Assembly (NCBI GenBank): GCA_018242205.1
Contig: JAFECJ010000015.1
Location: 16,906-80,905, forward strand
DNA from: Pseudomonadota bacterium
GTDB lineage: Bacteria; Pseudomonadota; Alphaproteobacteria; Rhizobiales; Xanthobacteraceae
Length of the DNA: 64,000 bases
Reading direction: 5' to 3'
Positions within the stretch are counted from its first letter, which is position 1. The number at the start of each line of letters is the position of its first letter. A program made the position numbers and the translations under genes. Shown piece by piece: positions 55,224 through 63,886 of the stretch. Below the pieces are notes generated by a model. That model did not search any database. It was not told the DNA's origin and worked only from the letters and a program-made list of their open reading frames with translations.

Positions 55224-55742
55224 TCAGTCGTCGCCGAAATAGCCCTTGGCGGCGCCGCGGTGACAGGCGACGCAATTGGCTTTCGATTTGACGCGCGGGT
55301 CTTTGAAAGCACTTGGGCTGACTTCGCCGCGATGCTCACGAATCCACCACGGCATTTCCGTGATGCGTAGCGGCGTTTGATCGGATGCCACGCCGCGCAA
55401 GCGACGTGCACTGCCGCCGCCGGCATCGGCCGCGTTGGCGATGAGGTAATCGGTGATGTGCTTCGTGGTCTTGGCGTCGAGCGCGGCGTTCTCGCCGAAA
55501 TGATCGTCGAGTTTGCCCATGATCGCCTGCCATGAACGCGTCGGCAGCATGCCGGGCGGATAAGCCATATGGCAGGCGCCGCATTCGGTTTGCACGGTCT
55601 TGTCAGTGACGACTGCAAACGGAGCCCCGCCTTCCGCGACGGCGCGCGGCGCCATCAGCGCGCCAACGGCAAGCACGATGCCGGCGGAGGTGAGCGCGGC
55701 ACTAGCCGGCCAGAGCACGGAGCGTAATCGCGAAGTGCGCAT
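55224..55742 (-). CDS. Periplasmic diheme cytochrome c (DHC-like)
   Basis: A 172-residue exported protein with a signal peptide (to about residue 36, PRAVAEG). Two heme-attachment motifs are present: CGACH (54-58) and CVACH (157-161). The body (SWQAIMGKLDDHFGENAALDAKTTKHITDYL) is clearly homologous to the C-terminal part of the cytochrome b fusion at 56219. It follows the SHP-type gene by 63 bases with a small hairpin in between. It probably passes electrons to SHP. Confidence 0.92.
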   Translation of the reverse strand: MRTSRLRSVLWPASAALTSAGIVLAVGALMAPRAVAEGGAPFAVVTDKTVQTECGACHMAYPPGMLPTRSWQAIMGKLDDHFGENAALDAKTTKHITDYLIANAADAGGGSARRLRGVASDQTPLRITEMPWWIREHRGEVSPSAFKDPRVKSKANCVACHRGAAKGYFGDD

Positions 55743-55805
55743 GACGGTTTCCTTTCGAGCTGAGCCGGACGCCATCACGGTCCGGCGCGTGTGATCAGCG
55801 AATGG

Positions 55806-56210
55806 TTACTGGCTCGCCATGAAGGCGATGAAGTCGGCTTTCTCGGCGTCGGTGCAGGCACGGCCGAGCACGGTGTTGCAATTGCGGCCAAACCACTTCT
55901 CGACCTTGGCCGGATCAGTGAAGCGGCCGGGCATGACCGAAACCGCCATCGGTTCGATGGCCTTGCCGGCGCGGGTGCGGCCGGCGCTGCGCGGGTCCTG
56001 ACCGTGGCAAGACGTGCAGGATGCGGTCTCGGGCTTGCCGCCGCCATGCGCCGCCAGGAAGAACGCCTTGCCGCGTTCCGGCGACGGCTTGGTGCCGGCT
56101 TTCGCCGCATAGCCATCGAGAATCGCCTGGCGCGCCGGATCGGCGAGCGCGCCGGCGGATGCGGTGACAAGAGCCGCGGCGACGGCAATGGATATCGATT
56201 TCAGTTTCAT
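55806..56210 (-). CDS. SHP-type monoheme cytochrome c (DUF1924)
   Basis: A 134-residue exported cytochrome. The signal peptide ends near residue 23, heme is attached at CTSCH (65-69), and FGRNCNTVLGRACT follows, with N110 in the place of the unusual Asn axial ligand and C111/C119 as the disulfide pair known in sphaeroides heme protein. EKADFIAFM closes the motif. SHP binds oxygen and nitric oxide when reduced. It starts eight bases after the cytochrome b/DHC stop. Confidence 0.9.
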   Translation of the reverse strand: MKLKSISIAVAAALVTASAGALADPARQAILDGYAAKAGTKPSPERGKAFFLAAHGGGKPETASCTSCHGQDPRSAGRTRAGKAIEPMAVSVMPGRFTDPAKVEKWFGRNCNTVLGRACTDAEKADFIAFMASQ

Positions 56211-56218
56211 GTTCGGTC

Positions 56219-57409
56219 TCACGGTGTGGCCTCGTCGGGAACGTCGATGTTGCCGGGATAGAAACGTCCGCTGCCTGCGTCGGCATGGCAGGCGACACAG
56301 TTGCCGCGGCCGCGAACCGCTTTCGACGCAAACACCGCGTCGGGAATGCCCGCGTGCCGGCGCGTCCAGAACGGCGTCGCGGTGATGGTGAAAGGCCTGG
56401 CGGCATCGACCAATCGCAGACGATTGGCCGGCAACGTGTCGGCGGTCTCAGCCGCGTTGGCGGCGAGATAGTCGGCGAGCCGCGTCGCGGTCGCCGGGTC
56501 GAGGCTGGCGTCTTCGCCGAAATGATTGTCGAGACCGGCGAGCAGCGCGCGCCACGATGCCCGTGGCAACAGACTCGGGTGATAGGCGGTATGGCACGCG
56601 CCGCATTCCTTGGCGTAAACCGGATCGACTTTGGCGACCGGCACGCCATGGCCCGGCAGCAGGCTCAGCGTCCACGCAATCACGGCGGTGGCGGCAAACA
56701 ACACGGCGACGACCGAGGCCGCCAGCAGCGGCTGCGCCTGCCGTTGCGGCGAGACGTGATCGCCGGGCCGGACTTCCTTGCGGCCATCGACCATGGCACG
56801 CACGAGATTTTCGCGAGTGCGCCAGCTTTCGAAGATCGCGCCGGCAATGTGCAAGCCGATCAGACCGAGCAGCATCAGAGCCAGCGCTTCATGAATTTGC
56901 CGCGCCGTCCAGCCGGCGGCGAATGTCATGACGAAAGCGAGCGGTCCGGCTTTCAGGACGCCGCCGAAGGCCAGCACGCCGGTGACCGCCAGGGCTGCAG
57001 TGACCAGCAGCAGCGCGACGATCATCATCGCGCCGAGCGGATTGTGGCCGCGATGACGTTCGCTACGGCCGGCGATCAGCGCACGCGCATGTGCCAGTGT
57101 CGTCTTCGGCGACACGATGAAATCGGAGAAGCGCGCGTGCGTGGTGCCGAAGAAGCCCCAGACGACACGGCCGACGATCAATGTCGCCGCCGCGGCGCCG
57201 GCCCAGACGTGAATGTCGATCCACGAGGCGCCGGCGAGATAGCCTGTAGCCGCCGCGAGCGCGATCGCCGCGACCAACGACCAATGGAAGCTACGAACAA
57301 TCGAATCCCACACCCGTGCGCGGCGTGGCTGGCGCGCGGCAACCAGCGACGACGCAACGCCGCCTTCGGCAAGGGCGGTCGCGATTTGATCGTGCGGTCT
57401 GTCGTGCAT
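56219..57409 (-). CDS. Cytochrome b561-type domain fused to diheme cytochrome c
   Basis: A 396-residue fusion. Residues 33-255 form a cytochrome b domain with four or more transmembrane segments and candidate heme ligands H42 (SFHW), H67 (IHVW), H173 (IHEA) and H187 (GLHIAG). After a transmembrane segment near 228-252 comes a periplasmic diheme c domain with CGACH (269-273) and CVACH near 375. It should carry electrons from the quinone pool to the soluble cytochromes. The start at 57409 gives MHDRPHDQ. Five phased half-sites lie upstream. Confidence 0.9.
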   Translation of the reverse strand: MHDRPHDQIATALAEGGVASSLVAARQPRRARVWDSIVRSFHWSLVAAIALAAATGYLAGASWIDIHVWAGAAAATLIVGRVVWGFFGTTHARFSDFIVSPKTTLAHARALIAGRSERHRGHNPLGAMMIVALLLVTAALAVTGVLAFGGVLKAGPLAFVMTFAAGWTARQIHEALALMLLGLIGLHIAGAIFESWRTRENLVRAMVDGRKEVRPGDHVSPQRQAQPLLAASVVAVLFAATAVIAWTLSLLPGHGVPVAKVDPVYAKECGACHTAYHPSLLPRASWRALLAGLDNHFGEDASLDPATATRLADYLAANAAETADTLPANRLRLVDAARPFTITATPFWTRRHAGIPDAVFASKAVRGRGNCVACHADAGSGRFYPGNIDVPDEATP

Positions 57410-57463
57410 CGGTCCGTCGCCCAAAGCGGATCGCGGGATGCACACGACGATAGGGAGCTGGCG

Positions 57464-57513
57464 CTGACGGCCTCCTGACGGGAAATGTCAGCGGTTTGTC
57501 AGTGAAATGTCAG
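57464..57513. promoter_or_regulatory. Array of five half-sites at an 11-bp period
   Basis: CTGACG at 57464 and 57475, and TGTCAG at 57486, 57497 and 57508, begin exactly 11 bases apart. The three TGTCAG copies are direct repeats; the first two are the opposite orientation of nearly the same word. The array starts 55 bases upstream of the cytochrome b start codon and resembles direct-repeat sites of OmpR/PhoB-class regulators (compare the Pho box, TGTCA every 11 bases). Confidence 0.75.
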
Positions 57514-57602
57514 ATTCGGTGGTACGATACCGGGCTTAAGGCGAAAGTCCGCCTTATCGGCAGCATTGCCGTCGCCAACAGCGATGTCTTGATGGGTCCG
57601 AC

Positions 57603-57677
<75 letters not shown>

Positions 57678-57728
57678 ATCCGTCAGATAGTTGGCCGATA
57701 AAGCCTTTACCGGCCGCCAAGGCGGGCT

Positions 57729-57757
57729 CTATGCCAAATGCGGGCGGGCTTGGCAAT
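57729..57757 (-). promoter_or_regulatory. Promoter of tRNA-Gly
   Basis: On the minus strand TTGCCA (57757-57752) and CATAGA (57734-57729) are spaced by 17 bases. The -35 context TTGCCAAGCC is shared with the tRNA-Thr promoter. Confidence 0.6.
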
Positions 57758-57843
57758 GGGGGAAAATCTCACGATTAATGGGCGCACCGCCCGCGCCGCC
57801 CGGCGTGGTCAAAAGCCCGTTAACCCCGCTTTTCCGGCCTCCG

Positions 57844-58365
57844 ATGACAACCACCCCCGACCAGCTTTTCGCTTTTCTCGATGGCCTCGGCATCGCGCAC
57901 CCGACCATGACCCACCCCCCGCTGTTCACGGTCGAGCAGAGCCAGGCGCTGCGCGGCAAGATCCCGGGCGGCCACACCAAGAACCTGTTTTTACGGGACA
58001 AAACGCAGGCGGTTTACCTGGTAACGGCGCCGGAAGACGCCGTCATCGACCTCAAGGGCCTGCACCGCGTCCTCGGCGCCAGCGGCCGGTTCTCCTTCGG
58101 CTCAACCGAATTGTTGCAGGAACTGCTCGGCGTCGCGCCCGGCTCGGTGACACCATTCGGCGCCATCAACGACAGCGAAGGCCGGGTTACCGTGGTGCTC
58201 GACGCGGCGCTGATGGAGCACGCCGTCATCAACGCCCATCCGCTGACAAACAACATGACCACCTCGGTCGCCCGTGAGGATCTGGTGAAGTTCCTCAAGG
58301 CCACGGGCCATCCGCCGCGAATCGAGCGCGTCTCCGGCCTCAGCGACGCCGGCGACGACGCCTAG
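57844..58365 (+). CDS. Prolyl-tRNA synthetase-associated (ProX-type) deacylase
   Basis: A 173-residue protein of the YbaK/ProX fold. FAFLDGLGIAHPTMTHPPLFTVEQSQAL, HTKNLFLRDKTQAVYLVTA and LGVAPGSVTPFGAIND are typical of ProX/PrdX proteins, which hydrolyse Ala-tRNA(Pro). The start at 57844 (MTTTPDQL) was chosen because the in-frame upstream part lacks a family match. It stands 98 bases before the thioredoxin-like gene. The exact specificity is inferred from the subfamily only. Confidence 0.9.
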   Translation: MTTTPDQLFAFLDGLGIAHPTMTHPPLFTVEQSQALRGKIPGGHTKNLFLRDKTQAVYLVTAPEDAVIDLKGLHRVLGASGRFSFGSTELLQELLGVAPGSVTPFGAINDSEGRVTVVLDAALMEHAVINAHPLTNNMTTSVAREDLVKFLKATGHPPRIERVSGLSDAGDDA

Positions 58366-58463
58366 CCGCGGAATTGCAAAGAACCGCCCCGATACCCATC
58401 TATTTTGCGGTATTCATGGGCGAAAAACCGGGGTAAGCCGGGCGCACCGCAACGAGGTTTTCC

Positions 58464-59372
58464 ATGGCGATGCTGGATATGGGTGGCGATACGGCAGCGG
58501 CCGACGGCGTGATCAAGGACGTGACCACGCAGACCTTCATGAAGGACGTCATCGAGGCGTCGAAGACGCAGCCGGTGCTGGTCGATTTCTGGGCCACCTG
58601 GTGCGGCCCGTGCAAGCAGCTCACGCCTGTTCTTGAGAAGGTCGTCAGAAACGCCAAGGGCAAAGTCAAGCTCGTCAAGATGGACATCGACAAGAACCCG
58701 GAGATCCCGGGCCAGATGGGCATCCAGTCGATCCCGGCGGTCATCGCCTTCTCCAACGGCCAGCCGGTCGACGGCTTCATGGGCGCGCTGCCGGAGAGCC
58801 AGGTGGTAGCGTTCCTCGAGCGCCTGACCAAGGGCAAGATCGAGGACGAAGGCGCCAATCTGCTCGAGACCGCGGAAGCAGCGCTGGCGGACGGCGACGC
58901 TGCGGCGGCAGCCGATATCTACGCGCAGTTGCTCCAGGAAGATTCCTCCAACATCGCCGCGCTCGCCGGCCTGGCGCGCTGCTATGTCGCCACCGGCAAT
59001 TTCGACCAGGCCAAGAAGACGCTCGCCATGATCCCGGAGGCCAAGCAGAACGACGCTGCGGTTGCCGCGGCGCGCGCCGCGCTCGATCTGGCGATGCAGG
59101 CGGAAGCCGCAGGTCCAATCGACGAATTGCAGAAGAAAGTCGACGCCGATCCGCTCGATCATCAGGCCCGCGCCGATCTCGCCGCCGCGCTCAATGCCGC
59201 CGGCAAACGCATGGAAGCGGCCGACCAGTTGCTCGCCATCGTGCGGAAGGATCGCAAGTGGAACGACGACGGCGCGCGCAAGCAGCTCGTGCAGTTGTTC
59301 GAGGCTTGGGGCGCCACCGACGAGGCGACGCTCGAAGGCCGCAAGAAGCTGTCGTCGATCCTGTTCGCCTAA
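58464..59372 (+). CDS. Thioredoxin-TPR protein (CnoX/YbbN-like co-chaperedoxin)
   Basis: A 302-residue cytosolic protein. The N-terminal thioredoxin domain keeps WCGPC (46-50), and the C-terminal part is a run of TPR-like helices (LLETAEAALADGDAAAAADIYAQLL and more) with PLDHQARADLAAALNAAG. This is the CnoX/YbbN architecture, a chaperone-linked redox protein that hands clients to GroEL. Both active-site cysteines are kept, unlike the E. coli protein. A Lon-substrate-domain gene follows after 54 bases. Confidence 0.93.
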   Translation: MAMLDMGGDTAAADGVIKDVTTQTFMKDVIEASKTQPVLVDFWATWCGPCKQLTPVLEKVVRNAKGKVKLVKMDIDKNPEIPGQMGIQSIPAVIAFSNGQPVDGFMGALPESQVVAFLERLTKGKIEDEGANLLETAEAALADGDAAAAADIYAQLLQEDSSNIAALAGLARCYVATGNFDQAKKTLAMIPEAKQNDAAVAAARAALDLAMQAEAAGPIDELQKKVDADPLDHQARADLAAALNAAGKRMEAADQLLAIVRKDRKWNDDGARKQLVQLFEAWGATDEATLEGRKKLSSILFA

Positions 59373-59426
59373 AGCGCGCGGGCCGCGACCCCGCGCCACG
59401 CATTCGTCAGCGCCCGAGGACGTTAG

Positions 59427-60095
59427 ATGCCGATCAACGCGCGATATCGCGGACCAGGCGACCTGCCGAGCGTCATTCCGGTATTTCCTCTGGCCGGCGC
59501 CTTGCTGTTGCCGCGCGGCCGTCTGCCGCTCAATATCTTCGAACCGCGCTACCTCGCCATGATCGATGATGCGCTACGCGACGGCCATCGCCTCGTCGGC
59601 ATGATTCAGCCGGATAGCGCGCACGACACCGATCCGCCGACCTTGTTTCAAACCGGCTGCGTCGGTCGCATCACCCAGCTCGCCGAAAGCGGCGACGGCC
59701 GCTACATCATCGAACTCACCGGTGTTTCGCGCTTTCATATCGAGGCAGAGCTCGAAGTGAACACCGATTATCGCCAGTGCCGCGTGACTTACACGCCGTT
59801 CAACGACGATTTCATTGCCCGTAAGGGCGAGGACGCCGTCGATCGCGATTCATTGCTACGCGCGCTCACCGCCTTCATAAAGGCCAACGAGGTGGCGGCC
59901 GACTGGAACGACATCGCCCAGGCGCCGACCGAAGCGCTGGTCAACGGCTTGGCGATGATGTCGCCCTACGGCACGGCGGAGAAGCAGGCCCTGCTCGAAG
60001 CGCCCGACCTGAAGACCCGCGCGGAACTTCTGGTCGCGATCACCGAGATCGAACTCGCCAAGAAAAACATCGAGGGCGAGCCGCCGCTGCAATAG
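59427..60095 (+). CDS. LON peptidase N-terminal (substrate-binding) domain protein
   Basis: A 222-residue protein consisting of the PUA-like Lon substrate-binding domain without the ATPase and protease parts. IPVFPLAGALLLPRGRLPLNIFEPRYLAMIDDAL and IGMIQPDS-type VGMIQPDSAHD are family motifs, followed by GRITQLAESGDGRYIIELTGVSRF. It is a common stand-alone gene in alphaproteobacteria after the thioredoxin-TPR gene. The biological role is not established. Confidence 0.93.
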   Translation: MPINARYRGPGDLPSVIPVFPLAGALLLPRGRLPLNIFEPRYLAMIDDALRDGHRLVGMIQPDSAHDTDPPTLFQTGCVGRITQLAESGDGRYIIELTGVSRFHIEAELEVNTDYRQCRVTYTPFNDDFIARKGEDAVDRDSLLRALTAFIKANEVAADWNDIAQAPTEALVNGLAMMSPYGTAEKQALLEAPDLKTRAELLVAITEIELAKKNIEGEPPLQ

Positions 60096-60211
60096 CGGCC
60101 CGTGCCGGCCGGCAACCGCCGCGTCCGGTCATGACAGCCATGTGAACGCCTGCCGGTGGATATGGCCGCCAACTTGACTATAGTCGGGCGTCATTCGCCG
60201 GAACCCTTCGC

Positions 60212-60418
60212 ATGCCGCCGTCCATCTCCAGCGCCGAGCGCCCCGCCAACAGTGTCGACCCGAAGCTTCTTGAAATCCTGGTCTGTCCGCTGACCAAGAC
60301 CACGCTCGAGTACGACGCGGCGCACAACGAACTGATCTCGCGCCAGGCCAGACTCGCTTATCCGATCCGAGACGGCATTCCGATCATGCTGCCGGAAGAA
60401 GCACGGCGGTTGGATTAA
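60212..60418 (+). CDS. Trm112-family protein
   Basis: A 68-residue protein with [28 protein letters not shown] and [21 protein letters not shown], the pattern of the Trm112/UPF0434 family, small zinc-ribbon-like partners of methyltransferases. Most of the usual zinc cysteines are missing (only CPLT remains). A 10-bp palindrome GACTATAGTC (60176-60185), containing TATAGT, lies just upstream and could serve as a -10 region. It is followed by a family A repeat. Confidence 0.9.
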   Translation: MPPSISSAERPANSVDPKLLEILVCPLTKTTLEYDAAHNELISRQARLAYPIRDGIPIMLPEEARRLD

Positions 60419-60431
60419 GCACACTGCGGCC

Positions 60432-60525
60432 GTCATCACCCGCGAAAGCGGGTGATCCAGTATCCACGGCGAGAACGATTTTCAACGACAAAGCGTACTG
60501 GATTTCCCGCTTGCGTGGGCATGAC
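60432..60525. repeat. Palindromic intergenic repeat, family A (copy 3)
   Basis: The left arm GTCATCACCCGCGAAAGCGG (from 60432) and the right arm ending GCATGACG (60525) are imperfect reverse complements around a 33-base spacer. Both contain the CCCGC/GCGGG core of copies 1 and 2. It lies between the Trm112 gene and the GST gene. Confidence 0.85.
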
Positions 60526-60548
60526 GTCGCGAAATAGGGAGCAAGCAT

Positions 60549-61178
60549 ATGATCAAGATCTGGGGCCGCAACACCTCGTCGAACGTGCAAAAGGCGATGT
60601 GGGCCGTCGGCGAATTGGGTATCGCGCATGAACGTATCGATGTCGGCGGCGCCTTCGGTCAGACCCGCGAACCGAAGTACCTGGCGATGAACCCGAACGG
60701 CCTCGTGCCGACACTCGAAGAAGAAGACGGCTTCACGCTCTGGGAATCGAATTCGATCGTGCGCTATCTCGCCGGCAAGTACGACAAGTCCGGCGCGCTC
60801 GAGCCGAAGGAGCCGCATGCACGCGGTCTCGCCAGCCAATGGATGGACTGGCAGTTGTCGGTTATCGGCCCGGCGCTGACCCCGGTGTTCTGGGGCCTCA
60901 TCCGGACGCCGCCGGAAAAGCGCGACATGAACGCGATCAAGGCCGGCCGCGACAAGACCGTCGATGCGATGAAGATGCTCGACGCGCAACTCGGCAAGAC
61001 CGAATACGTCGCCGGCTCCGCTTTCTCCTACGGCGACATCCCGGTCGGCGTCATGTGCTATCGCTATGTGCAGCTGGTGTCGGATCGTCCGGCGACGCCT
61101 AACCTCGATCGCTGGTATGCCGCGATCTCGTCGCGTCAGGCGTTCAAGGACCAGGTCGGCAGCGTGCCGCTGTCGTGA
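60549..61178 (+). CDS. Glutathione S-transferase family protein
   Basis: A 209-residue protein with an N-terminal thioredoxin-like domain (MIKIWGRNTSSNVQKAMWAVGELGIAH) and the NPNGLVPTLEEEDGFTLWESNSIVRYLAGKY substrate region with the ESNSI glutathione contact; the helical C-terminal domain ends with LDRWYAAISSRQAF. Active-site Ser/Asn are in the NTSSN segment. Substrate unknown. It converges with the UbiH-type gene, with the stops four bases apart. Confidence 0.92.
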   Translation: MIKIWGRNTSSNVQKAMWAVGELGIAHERIDVGGAFGQTREPKYLAMNPNGLVPTLEEEDGFTLWESNSIVRYLAGKYDKSGALEPKEPHARGLASQWMDWQLSVIGPALTPVFWGLIRTPPEKRDMNAIKAGRDKTVDAMKMLDAQLGKTEYVAGSAFSYGDIPVGVMCYRYVQLVSDRPATPNLDRWYAAISSRQAFKDQVGSVPLS

Positions 61179-61182
61179 CGGG

Positions 61183-62439
61183 TTAAACCATCTCGCCACG
61201 CATCAGCTTCGGCACGTCGCCGGTGACGCCGGCGGCTTCGCGGATGAAAACTTTCTTGAGCGCCGGCATGCGTTCGACCAGGCCGAGGCCGACATCGCGC
61301 GCCAGGCGCAGCACGTCCGAGTGATTGGAGAACAGCTTGTTAAGGCCGTCTGTCGCGACGCCCATGGTCATGGTGTCGAAACGCCGCCAGCTTTGATAGC
61401 GCTCCAGCACTTGCGGACTGCCGATATCGAGGCCGAGCCGTGCGGCGTCGGCGATGGCTTCGGCCAAAGCCGCAACATCGCGCAGGCCCATATTGAGACC
61501 CTGGCCCGCAATCGGATGAATGACATGAGCGGCATCGCCGATCAGTGCCAGGCGCTCGCCGATGAACGAGCGCGCCGTATAAAGGCCGAGCGGAAACGCG
61601 CGCCGCGGTCCGACGATCTTGAGTTCGCCGAAATGCAGACCGAAGCGCTTCTCGAGTTCTTCGAGAAACTCATCGTCGGGCAATGCGACGAGACGGTCGG
61701 CTTCGCGGTTCGATTCCGTCCAGACGATCGACACGCGATTGCCCGTCAGCGGCAGAATGGCGAAGGGGCCGGCCGGCAGGAAATGTTCCTCGGCGCAACC
61801 ATTGTGCGGACGTTCGTGGGCGATGGTGGTGACAATGCCAGATTGATTGTAGCTCCAGCCGTGGAACGCGATGCCAGCATGCTCGCGGATCGCCGAACGC
61901 GCGCCGTCGGCACCGACCAGGAGCCGCGCCTTGATCTCGCTGCTGTCCGCGAGCAGCGCCGTCACGCCGTTGGGGGCGGTCTCGAAACTCGTCACCGCGG
62001 TGGCGCGCAGATCGATGCCGATCTCGTTGGCGCGTTCGACCAGCGCATCGATGAGGTGGCGGTTCTCGATCATGTGAGCGAAGGGTTCGCCCTCTTCGAC
62101 CTCGCCGCCGAAGGTCAGAAAGGTCGGCCGCACCGCATCGTCGAGCTTTGAATCGGTAACGACCATGTCGAGGATCGGCTGGGCGCCCTCGGCCACCGCG
62201 TCCCAGACGCCGATGGCTTCGAACAGACGTCGGGCGGCAGCGGCAATCGCCGTCGAGCGCGGGTCCTTCGACGGTGTCTGTGCAAGCGCCGGATCGGCCA
62301 CCGCCACCGTAAAGCGCGCCCCCAGCGCCTGGCGCAACGCGATGGCCAGAGCCAGCCCGGCGAAACCGGCGCCCCCGATCATCAGATTCACGCGTTTTGC
62401 TGGCGAATTCGGCATGTTCAGATGCTTTCCAGACCCCAT
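61183..62439 (-). CDS. UbiH/UbiF/COQ6-family FAD-dependent hydroxylase
   Basis: A 418-residue flavoprotein monooxygenase of ubiquinone synthesis or a related pathway. The FAD motif LMIGGAGFAGLALAIAL, the RLLVGADGARSAIREHAGI region (DG) and GDAAHVIHPIAGQGLNMGLRDV are the three family motifs. AAGGAAG seven bases before the ATG at 62439 supports this start; a second ATG eight codons later is possible. Which ring position it hydroxylates cannot be read from the sequence. Confidence 0.92.
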   Translation of the reverse strand: MGSGKHLNMPNSPAKRVNLMIGGAGFAGLALAIALRQALGARFTVAVADPALAQTPSKDPRSTAIAAAARRLFEAIGVWDAVAEGAQPILDMVVTDSKLDDAVRPTFLTFGGEVEEGEPFAHMIENRHLIDALVERANEIGIDLRATAVTSFETAPNGVTALLADSSEIKARLLVGADGARSAIREHAGIAFHGWSYNQSGIVTTIAHERPHNGCAEEHFLPAGPFAILPLTGNRVSIVWTESNREADRLVALPDDEFLEELEKRFGLHFGELKIVGPRRAFPLGLYTARSFIGERLALIGDAAHVIHPIAGQGLNMGLRDVAALAEAIADAARLGLDIGSPQVLERYQSWRRFDTMTMGVATDGLNKLFSNHSDVLRLARDVGLGLVERMPALKKVFIREAAGVTGDVPKLMRGEMV

Positions 62440-62517
62440 TTCGGGTCTTCCTTGTCAAACCCAATACAGCATAGCAGGTTGAGACCGACCTTTGAGCCCC
62501 GCCCCGGATTGCCGCCC

Positions 62518-63387
62518 ATGTCCTCCGCCGTCGCAGACCTTCTCGCCATCCTCGACCTCGAGACGCTCGACGTGAACCTGTTCCGCGGCAACTCGCCCCA
62601 GGCCGGCTGGCAGCGCGTCTATGGCGGACAGGTCATCGGCCAGGCGCTGGTGGCGGCGGTACGGACCGTCGAGCCGAGCCGTCCGCCGCATTCGATGCAC
62701 GCCTATTTCATGCTGCCGGGCGACCCCAAGGTGCCGATCATCTACGACGTCACCCGCATGCGCGACGGCGGCAGTTTCACCACGCGCCATGTCACCGCGC
62801 GCCAGCACGGCCATCCGATCTTTTCGATGCTGGTGTCGTTCCATGCCGACGAACCGGATCAACTTTCGCATCAGGCCGAGATGCCCGACGTGCCGCTGCC
62901 AGACTCTTTGCCGAGCGAAGCGGAAGTGCGCAAGAACGTTCTGCCGACCATGCCCGACCCGGTACGCCGCTACTATGAGCGCGAACGGCCAATCGAACTG
63001 CGGCCGGTCGAGTACGAGCGATATCTCGGCAAGAAGATCGCGGACGGCCGCTTCAACGTCTGGTTCAAAACGACCGAGAGACTTCCGGACAACTTCGCCA
63101 TTCATCAATGCGTCCTGGCCTACTCGTCCGACATGGGCCTGCTCGACACGGCGTTGGTGCGGCACGGGCGTACCTTGTTCGAAAAAGAATTCATGGCGGC
63201 AAGCCTCGACCACGCGTTATGGCTGCACCGGCCGTTCCGTGCCGACGAATGGCTGCTTTATGCCCAGGACTCGCCGAACCTGCACGGCGCGCGCGGCTTC
63301 TCGCGCGGCCTGATCTTCAAACAGGACGGGACACTTGTCGCCTCGGTCGCGCAGGAAGGCCTCGTCCGCCTGCGCCGAAAGCAGTGA
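62518..63387 (+). CDS. tesB: Acyl-CoA thioesterase II
   Basis: A 289-residue double-hotdog enzyme that hydrolyses medium- and long-chain acyl-CoA. YGGQVIGQALVAA near residue 35-47, HSMHAYFMLPGDPKVPI, and SDMGLLDTALVRHG in the second hotdog half, with HALWLHRPFRADEWLLY and RGFSRGLIFKQDG after it, are all TesB signatures. The start at 62518 (MSSAVADL) was preferred over an upstream in-frame Met. It stands alone, divergent from the UbiH-type gene. Confidence 0.95.
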   Translation: MSSAVADLLAILDLETLDVNLFRGNSPQAGWQRVYGGQVIGQALVAAVRTVEPSRPPHSMHAYFMLPGDPKVPIIYDVTRMRDGGSFTTRHVTARQHGHPIFSMLVSFHADEPDQLSHQAEMPDVPLPDSLPSEAEVRKNVLPTMPDPVRRYYERERPIELRPVEYERYLGKKIADGRFNVWFKTTERLPDNFAIHQCVLAYSSDMGLLDTALVRHGRTLFEKEFMAASLDHALWLHRPFRADEWLLYAQDSPNLHGARGFSRGLIFKQDGTLVASVAQEGLVRLRRKQ

Positions 63388-63454
63388 ACGCGCCGCGCAG
63401 GACTATCGAAGCGCCGCCGGAATGGTAGTATTCGACAAAATCCTGCCCGTCTGA

Positions 63455-63823
<369 letters not shown>

Positions 63824-63886
63824 GGGGCAACGCTCAGACTCAACTAACGACTAACACATAACGTCAATCCTGCCGGGGGACATGAC

